The notes beneath the pieces were generated by a model. That model ran no database searches, was not told where the DNA came from, and saw only the letters and a list, made by a program, of their open reading frames with translations. The translations under genes were made by a program, and so were the position numbers. Of a DNA stretch of 64,000 bases, positions 41,233 to 53,200 are shown in pieces. Every line of letters starts with the position of its first letter. Positions within the stretch are counted from its first letter, which is position 1. The DNA comes from Larimichthys crocea (lineage: Eukaryota > Chordata > Actinopteri > Sciaenidae), in the NCBI RefSeq assembly GCF_000972845.2, contig NC_040022.1, positions 2,382,882 through 2,446,881 of the forward strand, written 5' to 3'.

Positions 41233-44200
41233 ATGCCTCTGTTTTTGATTAATTGGAAAGCTGCATTTGCTATTGATTTAAAATGCTGTGTGTTTGTGTG
41301 TGTGTGTAGGCGCTGACGGACTGCGGTTTTAATGTACTGATTTAGATGCAGGGGAAACTCAGCGAGCACAGCATGTCTCTCAGATTCCCACAGGACTAAT
41401 ACAGAAACACACACTCAATCCCTCCCCCCCTCACTCGCCCATATATATACAGACGGCACCCTTTCCCCTACACACATGGTTAGTTTTATCAGAGTAATGG
41501 CTGTGTGCAGTGCGTTCAGTAATGGGCTGGGTGGGGGCAAACCTCAGCTAAGACATGAAACCTCTCACGGCTCTTAGGAGGCCGTGATTGGAAGAGGCAG
41601 TAATGGTTCAAAGGTTCAAAGTTTACTAATGGTTAGACTGCACATACGGTCGGAGCGGAGTCTAATAAAAACAAGTCTAATAAAAACAATCGATAACGGC
41701 ATCACGCTGAGATATGAAATGTTTTTATGAGGATTTACTCTGTTGAGCTGGTTTCAGTGTAAGTGTGCAACGTCAATGGAGAGGGAGTGGCCACAGTCTC
41801 TTTGGTGGAAATATTTTTCGTGTCTCGTCATCACGATAAAATCAAACCCGTTTAAAAATACCAGTGCGATCTCTTCAGCAGCGAGCGATGTTGGTAACCG
41901 CTGAAAAAACTCCCGTCAAACACACTACAGATGGTGAATTAACAGAGTTTTCAGTTCAGTGTGTATCTGATCTTATTTTAGTGAGAAACCTAATTTTTGA
42001 AACGGTTCCCCTTCATAACGTCGTCTCCCTCTTAAATAATGTTGGTAGTGATTTTTTGAGTTGTTGAGGCAAAATCCAAAATGTGAAGATTATACAGAAG
42101 CACAGTCTATCTTATTAATATCTAAGATTATATTGATGACGACATGTCGACACGTGATGTCCTTTATTTTGGGTTTCTAGTGAATTCTTCAAGTTAGATT
42201 TCTTAAAGGGGGTTTGTTGTAGGACAAACGGCTAATATGTTTAACTGTAACTAATAAGGTGTGATATGGTTGTCTGACGTTGACTGCTGTTAGTTAATAG
42301 TTTGATTACTTGTTGTGTATCGATTGCTGACGGTGGCTGAGGTTTATTATCAGCTAATCATATTCAGCTTGTAACAGCAGTAAATGTTTAATCCTTGTGT
42401 GGCTCAAACAACATGTAACCTGTAAACATGTAGATTTCTGCTTCTTTGTAAAACTGAAAATATCTTTTGGATTTTATATGTTTGACTTTCAGACGTTTGG
42501 CTCTGAGCAGTTACGCCATTCTTTGATTGTGTTTTCACATTTTATGGACCGTAGGATTAATCAAGAAAATAATGGGCAGAGTGCTGAGGTCACAAATGGG
42601 ACTGTACTCACCCTGGCTCTGGATCAGGAGTTAAATCAGATCCTAAGTGTTGGCACAGGATTTTATTACACCCATGACAGCTTTTTACAAAACACAAAAC
42701 ATGACCGCCAGGTGACTGTGACACAGTACAGATATCATCTGCATATAAGAAAATGCGATGATCTATTCCGCCAATTATTATGCTTGATAAGCTTGTAACA
42801 GCCATGGCTAGAGGTTCAATTGCTCCTGTGAACAATAGTTCAGATAGTTTCATCTTGGAAGTACTTTAAAAAGATAACTTCCTTTTATCCTATTTCCTAT
42901 TTGACACACATCAACTGACAGCATTGCCGTGCCCTCTGCATCATGTTTCTCATGTAGTATATTCAAAACTCTTGAAATCAGCTGAGGGAGATATTTATCC
43001 AATCATTAATGTAATCTGATACCTGGTATGAACAGGTATGAAATGTGAACATTTTAAATCTAATCCCTCCGCGACAGATTTGACGATCTGTATCCGTCAA
43101 GAGAGTGAACGTGTCGATGTGATCCAGCTGTACACAACTCCCACAATGCCTCGTCCAATCACTGCTTCCCCCCGAAAGGGGGCGTACCCTCGTGACCGCC
43201 CCCAAATGGTTCACTCCTGCTGTGACTATTGTGGTTCCTTCAGTCGGCGGTTACATTAACTGTCCTTTTCTTCTTTGTGCAGTCTGTCTGTGGTTTGTCT
43301 TGTGGAAACAGAGTGCACGGTGGCTCAGTCCATAATGTGATTACAACAGGCTGCTCCAGCGTGTATCGATTGTGCACCACACACACACACACACCAAATG
43401 TACAGTATAAATCTCTGTTGTTTATTAGTTAGGTTCTGTGGTTTTTTTACGAGGGTGACCGACTCCTTTCTTCCTCTTCTCTCCAGGCGATGCCTACCCA
43501 GCAGGCTCCAGTCCCTTCCTGTCAGGTTATCCAGGCCCCTCCCCCTTGACCTCCGACCCTGCGTACAGATCAGCCAATCCCAGCGGTCTGCAGATGGCTC
43601 AGCTCTGGGCATCACACGCTCACGAAGGTAAATCGCCTCAGCAAACACCAAGCATCACTCTCTCTCTCTCTTTCTTTTTCCGGCTTCTCACCACCCTTCT
43701 CTGTCTGGGTGCATAATTCAGATGCTTGAAGACACAGGCGACGTCGTATTTTTATGACATTTGTCACAGCGAGCCTCCTGTCCAAAGCCCAGGAGGCTCG
43801 TTCCTCTTGTTTCTCATTGCTTACACCGGTGGGATCCTGTTCCATTTCTGTCTCTCTGCTGGTAGCTGTGCTCATGGCTCTGTCCTATATGCCTCTCGTT
43901 TTCTGTGTCCTCCACCTGTCTCTTACTTTCGCCTGTCAGGCGGTACTGTAATCTATCTTCCTCTCTCTTGTTCTTTTTTTGAGCTTCCTGTCCAATGTGC
44001 ACTTTGTCTCTGTCTGTCTCTCTCTAGCTCTCCTGCCCTACTTTCCCAGAATCTGACCTAGCTTATGAACACAGTTTTAGACACACAGGTGTGTGTGTGT
44101 GTGTATATATCTTTGTATATATATCTGTGTGTGTTTTCGTCCTCTCCTTGGACCCGCCGTCCTTTGCGTCTCTTCTTAAAGCCTGTTCAGTAAGTGATTG

Positions 44201-47200
44201 AATCTCAGCTCCCTCCGCCCTCGTTCCCTTCCGTCCTTTTGTGTCTCCTTATCAAATCTCACTGGAGTGGAAGGTCAGATAGGAGGAAACGTATCCCACG
44301 GTGCATTTTGGCAAGGTAAAGCGAGAAGGGCGAATGGATTCTATTTAGGATTCATTTAAAAACTGATTGCATCGCCCGTGTGACACAGATCTTGTTCAGT
44401 GTTTTTCCAAACATGGCAAATCAGATTGTGTGTGATTTAGTTTTTAAGATTTTGTCTCGGTTTTTAGGTCTCTTCAGGGACGTTTAAGGGCGGCGAAACT
44501 TGCACATGATTGCACCTATGATTTATGGTAACCTATGGTTACTAACCGCCCGCCAGGCTAAAGACTCCACTCGCTCTCATATGAATAGAAATCTTCACGG
44601 CCTAGGAGAGATTCTTAATACCTGGTGGCTGGCTTCAGCAGCAGCTAAAGTTACTGAAAGCTGGACATGTTTTTTGGCTGGCAGCTAAAGAGGCAGAATT
44701 TGGATATGCTCAGGATGCACCGTAGCTGCTGTATCAAAGCTGGCAGAGATCAAGGTTAGCAGTTAGCTGTGGTTAAAGGAAGCTTTACAAGAAATCCATC
44801 CTGCATGCCTTTACTCTCGTCACATCATTCCTCTTATATTTCTGTCTTCTTATGCCTTCCTGTAACCGCTGACAACCCTCTCCACCCGCCTCTTCTGGCA
44901 TTTATGCCACCTCAAAAAACGGAGCGAGGAGACAGATTTATACTTGGGCACTTCTCCCCGGCGCTTCATGCTGGAATGGCAGCGGCGTCTTTTGATATTT
45001 CTTGGAATGACCAGAGTGTGGGAACAGGGAATGTCTCACCCTCTCTGGGTGGCAGACTCTCTTTATTACATGTGGCCTAACGCACTGACACCAGCCGGCG
45101 ATGCCAGCGCCACGGTTGCAGCCAGCTCAGCCCTAACACAGAAATCCAGAGCATTACACCAGACGCAAAAGCTTTGTCTATATTAAGATCCAGTCTCCGA
45201 GAGCAGCAGCTGGCTGTCGGGCAGACTCTCGCCCCAACATCAACATCAACCTCAAACTGACCTCGTGAACAAAACCAAACGTTGGCAGGTGATGCGTAGT
45301 CGACTTGAGTGGTCCAGCCTGGTTCACACAAGCTTAAATTTGTTTGACTAGAGTCTCTTTGTGGTCAGTTTGTGTGTCTTTGTAGTTATTACAATCATTT
45401 TTAAACCAAAAGTGGCATCTGATCTTCAGCCTTCTGTGATAGTAAAGTCAATATCTTTGGGTTTGCTGGTCGGATTAAACAAATTGAAGATGTCATTCTA
45501 CAGACCAAACAATTAATCAGTTAATTGAGTCAATAGTCAGTAGATTTATTGATCTTCAGTTGCAGCCCTGAGTACTAAGAGTGATATGTCAGGAAGCGTC
45601 AGTCTAACATTGTTCTTATATTAAATGGGGTGAAAAGCCTCAAAATAATGCACAGAACCTTCATGAAGGGAGTTTTATTTACCACTTTGTAATTCAGGTT
45701 TTTTACATAGTTTTGGTTTGATGTATCGGTTACTCAACATGATGCAACTGTATGCAATCCAACCTCATCCACTGTTTATAGTCCTGTTAAAGTTACTCAT
45801 TAACTTCAGGCGGATGTAATGAAAGAGTACCTTCATCATTGATTTACCAGTTTAATCTCGTATCTATCATTTATAAATGGATCTCAAAGGATCACCACAA
45901 TGTCGCTTTGACCAGCACTCAGCCCAAGCCATGTATCGGCCAACTACAGCCCACCCGCTGCTTGTCTTGCCCCTCTCTTTACCTCTTTTCTAGTCTCTCT
46001 CAAGCTTACACTGTCTAAAAATGATATATTAAATATGCACAATAGAAAAAAAGCAGCAAATTCTCACATTTTTAAAGAAGTCGCCGGTTTTCCTGCAAAG
46101 TCAACAACCAGGGTTCTTCATTAGCTCCAAATAAAGTCCTGATATCGTCATGACTGAGCTGCAGAAGACGTTCTTGTATAATATTTTTCTGTGTGACATG
46201 TTTTGTGTGTGTGTCTTCAGGCTACCCTCCTCTGCCGAGCAGCCTCTACTCCAGCCCTTACCTGTCCCTGGGGCACCTGGATCCTCCCTCGCTCTCGCAG
46301 CACCCTCTCTACGACTCGCATAAAGGTCAGTCGCTGTCACCGCCAACGTTCATGGAGATAAGTGGCTGAATATAGCGTAGATATTCGCTGCTATGCTGTA
46401 AGGCAGGAGTTGGAAGTTAGTGGGAAGACTTGTGGTTTGTTCTGGACTGGAAGACCAATTTTAGCATACTGTATCGTGCCTCTGCAGGTCTACTGTAGGT
46501 TTGCAGTACCATGATGCAAATGTTATATTTTCTTGGCAAGTCAACATTTAAATATTTATCATTCTCACCTCTCACCATCTTTTTTTTGTGTCTTTTAGAG
46601 GGCTTTTACCTGCCAGCCTCCTTGAGCCAGTTGCCCCTCCATCCTCCTTCTGCACCTGCAAACACGCCGTCCAGCTCCACACCCCCGCAGAGAACGTCCC
46701 GGGACGGGGGCAGGGATCGGCATTACAGGGGGGAGAGGGACAGAGAGAGGGACAGAGAGCGAGAGCGTTCGAGAGAAGAGCAGAGGCCGCACAGCGTGGT
46801 CGACCTGACGCAGGACGGAAGGAGCGAGGAGGACCGCCGGGCGAGGAGCGGCGACCGGGAGAAAGAAAGAGACCGGGACACGGAGAGAGATATTTGGTCC
46901 TTTCATCCTCACCATCACCACCATCACCACCACCAGCAGCAGAAGTCGCACTCCCAACCCTCCACAGCAGAACCCAGATCCAGACCGTCGCCTCCTCGGC
47001 CCTCCTTCCCTTCAGGTGGAGGTGCGGGGAGGTTTCATGGACCAGAAACAGACAGAGGGGGTCGGGATGAAGAGTCTCGACCCCACCACACCCATAACTC
47101 TAACGCAAATAACTCAAACTCACACTCAGACAGACAAAGGAGGAGTGACTCTGTGGCGGCAGCGGCCGGAGCCCTCCACATCTCCTACGGCCATCCTCCT

Positions 47201-50200
47201 CCGCTTCAGCCCGCCGTCGCTGCTGGCCCACCCCACCCTTCCTCCTCCGCGTCTAGAGAGCCTATCAGAGAGCAGCGAGTCAGCGCACCGACATATGTGC
47301 CTTCTGTGGAGGTTTACGACGAGCGGGCCGGGCCCATCCAGATCGCCTCGCAGGCCCGCGACAAACACGGTGAAAAACACAGAGACAGAGAAAGAGAAAG
47401 GGAACGCGACCGAGAACGAGAGCGCGACAGAGACCGAGAACGAGAGCGCGACAGAAACAGGGAGAGGGAGAGCTACAGGTTTCCTGAGAGGAGCTTGATG
47501 GAGCATCCTCGACTCTCCCAGTCCAGCGATTCAGGCAATCAAAGAGAGGAAGGTTCTGTCATTTGTTCCAATGGCTCCATTGGCAAACGAGGACAGGACC
47601 CGTCGTATTCCTCCAGTCAATCAAGGTTCAGCCCGGAAACCAGGGACATCCCTAAGCACTCGCTCCGATTGGGCATAGAGCGGGCAGGGGCGGAGCCTAA
47701 GTGGAATACCATCAGCCCATTAGCTAACTATGCCACGAGTCACATGGCTGCCCTGGCGGCCCAACACGGACACACACTCTCCTCCCCCCATAGCCAGCAG
47801 ACACACACACAAATATCCCATTCGCCTCACACGACCCACCGGCCCAGCAACAACCACCATTCACCCCAAACACACCCCTCCCCACACGGACATGGGCATG
47901 CAGGTGAGGAGGGGAGTCAAAGACGCTACCTGGACCCATCTGCACTCTACAGACCTGGGGCGTCGTTGGCAGGAGGGTCTGTTAGTGGTGGTGGAGAGCG
48001 AGGCGGGGGAGCGGGGTCGGATCCCACAGAGGTTTCAGCCATGCAGAGTCTGATTAAATACAGTGGGAACTTTGCCGCCGAGGGTTCCGGGTCATCCAGG
48101 CTAGCTGTTGATGGCCGAGGCCCCTTTGGTGGTCTGGGTAGCATCGTGACAGAAGCTGAAAGAGAGCGGGAGCGGGAAAAAGAGAGAGAACGCGAAAGAG
48201 AAAGAGAGAGGGAAAAGGAGAGAGAGCGGGAAAGGGAGAGGGAGCGAGACAGGGAAAGGGTATCCGTGGGATCGGGGGCGTTGAGGGTACCGCCACAGCT
48301 GAAGAGGGAGCAGGAGCGGCCGGACAGCGCCCGCTCATTTGGCCGGGAAGGCGAAGGGGAGGTGCGGCATCCTCCAGTTGGCATTGCTGTAGCTGTGGCA
48401 CGACAGAGAGACAGCGGGAGCAGCAGTAAACAAACCAGTGGACCTTCAGACTCCCAGAGAACCCTGCTGCAAACAGTGATCAAAGGTAACTACATTGTAC
48501 GAGTAAGGGTACATTCAGACAGAGTGATTTGAGTAGGGGTAGTCTGTTTTGGTGGCAGCGGTATGAATTGCAGGGGTGTCTAAACACAGCAACCAGACTA
48601 GAGTATCAGAGTTTAGATTAGTCTCAGTTTCAGAGACATTTCAGGCTGACCGGTCTGATCGTCTGATTGGCCGATTTTTTTTTTCTAAAAGTTGGAACCA
48701 GCTCAACTTCTCTGTCGCATCACTGCAGCCAAAACATACTACCCAAACTGAAATGAATGAAAAGTCCTGTGTTTTTGTTTGAATCTACCCTTTACGATGT
48801 AACGACAGACTGATCTGCTAATCGATCATTCTAATGCTTCATCATCACTTATTTCATTCTGCTAAATCTAATTTTCTTACTTCTGAATGAAACAAATGAA
48901 ACGCGAGTTGTTTTTGGTGGATGTAGATCTTGAAGCACTTGCCAAAAAGTCTCTTGGTGGTGACGTTCACTCAATCACACAAGTCCAATTTTCTTTAGAT
49001 TTTATAGTTTCTGGCAAGTTAAATGAAGTGCACTTCATTTATCGGAAACATTTTTCTAATGTATTTTCTGGCACATTTGCTTTCAACTCTCTCTCTCTTT
49101 CTCGCGAAGCTTGTGGCTTCTCTCCGAATCACACTGCGGGGAACGTAGATCCCCTTAGTTAAATGAACCGAGAGCAAATGATTCCTCATTTCGGTTCCCA
49201 TGAATAATGGAGGATTCATTTTCTTTTGGATCAAAGTCATGTTTCCTCAGCCCCATTTGACTTTGAGGTGTTCATGCATGTAACGTGATTGGAATAGTAA
49301 AAACAACCCCCCACCCCCCCTTCCTTCTTCACTCTCTCTCAAATGACTAATTATGTCATGGGTTGTATTTTGTTGAAAGGCCCTTTTTTTTTTTCTTTTT
49401 TTTTGGCGAGTGTGTTGGCTGCATAGCAATTCTCGCCATACAGCGCTCTATTCTTGTACGTCAAGGTCATTCAGCTCTCCATCTCTTTCTGCTTGTTTCA
49501 GTTTCTCTCGCTGTCCTCCCACAGTTCCCTCTCTTGCTCTTTTCATTTCATTGAATGCCTTCCTCCCTCTCCACCCTTTTCCTTCCTCTCTTGAGAAGCC
49601 TCTCTCTTTTGTAGCGGCGCTCCCTCCTTGTCCCACCTCAGGCCCCCTTGCTCCTTTCTCCACTCTTTTCTTCATCACCACCTCCACCTCCACCCCTCTC
49701 TGCATTAAACATGTCATTACAGAGTGCAGCTAAAAGCTACAAACAAGCCTTGAATTACAATAAGAGCCATGGGTGCGTTGCTAAGCAATGGATCAGTCCT
49801 GAGAGTGATGGACTGTGCATGTGAGGGATTGTGTGTAAAAAATGCTGTTGATGTTTGTGTGTTTGCGTGTATGTGCACGTGTTTAGGGGGCGTTTATTCA
49901 ACGCTTGAGCAGAGTAGAGCTCTAAATAAACAGCAGAGGATTTACACAGAAAACACAAATGGATGGAGGGGAGGAGGAGGATAGGCTAATGATGAGAGAT
50001 GGATTGATAGTTTGATAGACGGGAAGAGAGAAGAGGTATGTCAGGAAGTAAAGAAATGCAGGTTTTTCATTCATTTGAGTGGTAGTAGTGTGTTTTGTAT
50101 TTTCTCCAAAAATTAGAAACCTGCAACAGTGAAGTTTTGGAAAAATTCAGCCCGATGTCAGATGCTCAGATCAGTCAGACTCCTCCACAGTCAGCCTGAA

Positions 50201-53200
50201 ATGTCTCTGAGCTAAACTCTGACACTCTACCTGTTGTGTTCTGATTCTGTTTATTTCATATACCCAGCTTCTGAGTCTGATTCCAATTTACGCTGCAAAA
50301 TAGCGACATGGAGAAGTTTAATTTGGTTTGTGTCCGATGGTTTGAAAGAGAAAGACAGCAGTGGTTGAGTGACAAGCAGTGAATGAGAGTGAGGGAGCGC
50401 CGGCATTAATAAAGTCAGTTAATCAGAGAAACAAAAGATTATTTCCTGATTGTTTTTCATAGCTGTTACGTTCAGCACAAATAGACACACGCCCACTGTT
50501 GTGGAATTTTCTGAGGTCACGTGTGAGCCTTGTGGTCCTCGGCAGTATTAATTGTTTCTTTGACTGGGTGCCACCATATCTCAACACTGTGGTGGCCAGG
50601 GTTGAAGAGACCTGTTGCTGCCTTCCTAGACATAATAGATATCTTGTTATTGCCGTTCCAATCTGCGTAAACAGACATCTGTGTCCCCAGACTAGAATGT
50701 GTTGACAATAACACCTCCAAGAGTAAAGACATTCTCTTTGACTAATTCTGGGGCGTGTAGTATTTGGGGTGTGATCTTTGGGTTTAAAGTCTATCCACCA
50801 TCACGAGTTCAGCAGAATGTGAGACCAACTCAGGCACTTCTGAGAGTGTCTCTAGTTCTCCTTGATCAAATGTCAATAAATAATACAGCATAAGACATCA
50901 GAGGCTCCTGAACACTTTCTTCCCTCCTGACCTCACCATTGACCTTTGACTTCAGCAATTTCTCCACAACACCCACAGCCCATTCCACCTTTATTTCACT
51001 GATTAACCGAGAGAGAGCTATGTCACTCAACCACTGCTGTCTCTCTCACCCTCAAACCATCGGACACAAATCAAGTCTTGAGAGTGGTGCGAGGGATCAT
51101 GTGTAAAGTTCTGTTGACGTTTGTGTGTTTGCATGTTGGGGGGCATTAATTTATCTCCGTGCTTGAGCAGAGTGATTGGTCGCTCACACCGAGTAGAGCT
51201 CTAAATAAACAGCAGGGGATTTACACAGAAACATAAATAGATGAATGGATGGATGGAAGCAGGAAGGAGATGAAGAAGGATAGGCTAACGATAAGAGATG
51301 GATCGATAGGTTGATAGACGGGAACAGAGAAGAGGTATGTCGGGAAGTAAAGTGTGAGATGGCGGGAGGATTGGGGAGGTCGGCGTGCAGCGCTAATCGC
51401 TGGCTTTCTGATGCAGAGAGGATAGCATGTGGGACAGGCTCCCTGTAACCTTGGTAACAGTCTTGAAACCTTTCCTGCGGAGCATGTCAGGGTTTGTTAA
51501 AGTCTCTTGTCCGTTTACAGGCTCCCACTTTTTTTAGAGCAGAACTGAAGGGTTCAGCACACTTGTTTAAAAACCTTCCTGCTGCTCGGGGGACCTTCAG
51601 TCAGCGAGAAAGGGATGGAAGAGGGTTAAGGAGGAGGAGGAGGAGATCCTCATGTTTATTCTGGATTGCTCGGTTGAGTGCTGCCCTTTTTTTCTTCTTC
51701 TTCTTTTTTTCCTCTCTCCATCTCTGTCTTTTGCCATCGGCCTTCCATAGTAAGCAGGATAGCTTTAAGGCTCTGTGTGAGTGTGTGTGGTAAGGCAGTA
51801 GTGGTATGTTCACACGTCTCCTGAGGCACCAGACTAATAACTGATAAGAGCTGACACTCAGTGTGAGAGCTGTCACTCCATTTGTGTTTGTACTGTGTGT
51901 GTGTGTGTGTGCGTGCGTGCATGTGCGCGTTCAGGCTCTGGCTCAACATTATATTTTTAGCTTCTCCTTCTCGTTTTGACATGCCGTGTCGTGTCACCAT
52001 TATATACCCAGTGTCACCTTCTCTCCTCTGCTGTCACCCTCTTCTCGCCACATATCTTTCCAGTATTGCTCGATCTTCTTACTGTATGTTATGCGAGTTT
52101 TAGAGCCTCAACAATGCAGCTACTGAACATCTTTATCTAATCTGTTTCCCTCCGTGTGTTTGAACCTAGATGAGGAGCGAGGGGAGGAGCGCTCTCGTCA
52201 CCACGATGACCGACTTCTCGCCGGACGACTCGAGCGCGAGCAGGAGAAAGTGCTCAGGTAAAGGAAGAAAGCCAGTTTATCCAGACTAACCCAAACTTGA
52301 ATGAGTTAGCGGTCAACTGTGACGAAAAATATGGACTTAATATTAAAACAACTCTGCTTAGAAATTTGTATTTTTGTGATTTAGTGCCCCCCAGTTGTAA
52401 GAGTGTAATGTCCCTGTGGTAAATATGGACAGCTGTACACGTGTACTTGTTATGATTATATTACTTATGATCAAAAACTAGCGAGCCTCCTCTGTCAAAG
52501 TCCTCTTCAGTCTTTTTACTTCTGAGTGCTGCTGAGCCTGCTTACTTTGCTTGCTTGCTGAGCTCCTGTTCTGGCACGACACCACTCCTCTTCTCTGTAG
52601 TCCAAAACTCCTGTGGTACAAACACTAACACTCCCCCAGTGCTCCGTGCTCACAGTCTGGCTAACAAACTGAGTTGGCAGCAGTTTACTTCACTGTCCAT
52701 CAGGAAACTCTGTAATTCACAGAGAGTTGAGACGGAGCAGCCAGAGGACACCAGAGGGAAAACCAGAAAACATTTTCTCCATAAAATATGATCCAGTTTC
52801 ACCAGAATCAGTGAAATAGTTGGTGGTGTGTGACTTAGTGCCGTAAAGCGTTACGTACTTCTCGTTGGTGGTCGTACCCGGAGCACAAAGTTACATAGTG
52901 TGAGGACAGACGTACGAATGAGACAGAGAGACACCATTCACTTGATTACAAGTCAGTGTGACATCAACATGATTTAAAATCTGTCTGGTTTTCTTCCAGA
53001 GAGTCGAAGGAGCTGGCAGACTTCACTCAGATGCACCCCACCCCGCTCTCTAGCAGCCTCACGCCCAGTTTGATGACGCCCAGCCTCATGACCCCGAACC
53101 TTATGGTGACAGGAGGGGCTGGGCGATGGCCTCCAGATCCCTCAACTCTGACCTCTCACCCTTGGATGCCCCGGCCTGGAGCTCCCCCAGTCTGGCTCTC

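Larger units (their letters stand above)
28998..43486 (+). other. tnrc18: tnrc18 long intron (14.5 kb)
   Basis: Bounded by GTAAGT and TCTTCTCTCCAG. It contains CA/GT microsatellites, a 75-nt GT/GC tract (32,534-32,608), a diverged local duplication (33,096-33,645), a possible solo LTR (about 34,027-34,337), dispersed teleost repeats (39,387-39,418; 40,541-40,690; 40,830-40,985), (GT)n at 41,189-41,230, and an L1-like reverse-transcriptase fragment (42,600-42,860, minus). No exon was recognised in it. Long early introns often carry regulatory elements. Confidence 0.85.
48486..52169 (+). other. tnrc18: tnrc18 intron 4, rearranged repeats
   Basis: Holds a MITE (48,506-48,791), a second inverted MITE copy (about 50,060-50,240), a direct duplication (49,798-50,050 versus 51,079-51,354), and an inverted pair (about 50,318-50,425 versus 50,997-51,085). 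Between 50,500 and 50,900 nothing is recognised. T-runs occur near 49,383-49,405. Confidence 0.7.

Noticed and set aside
40899..41414. 171-codon minus-strand ORF
   Set aside because: It owes its length to the (GT)n tract read as TH repeats and to repeat fragments; no domain is present.
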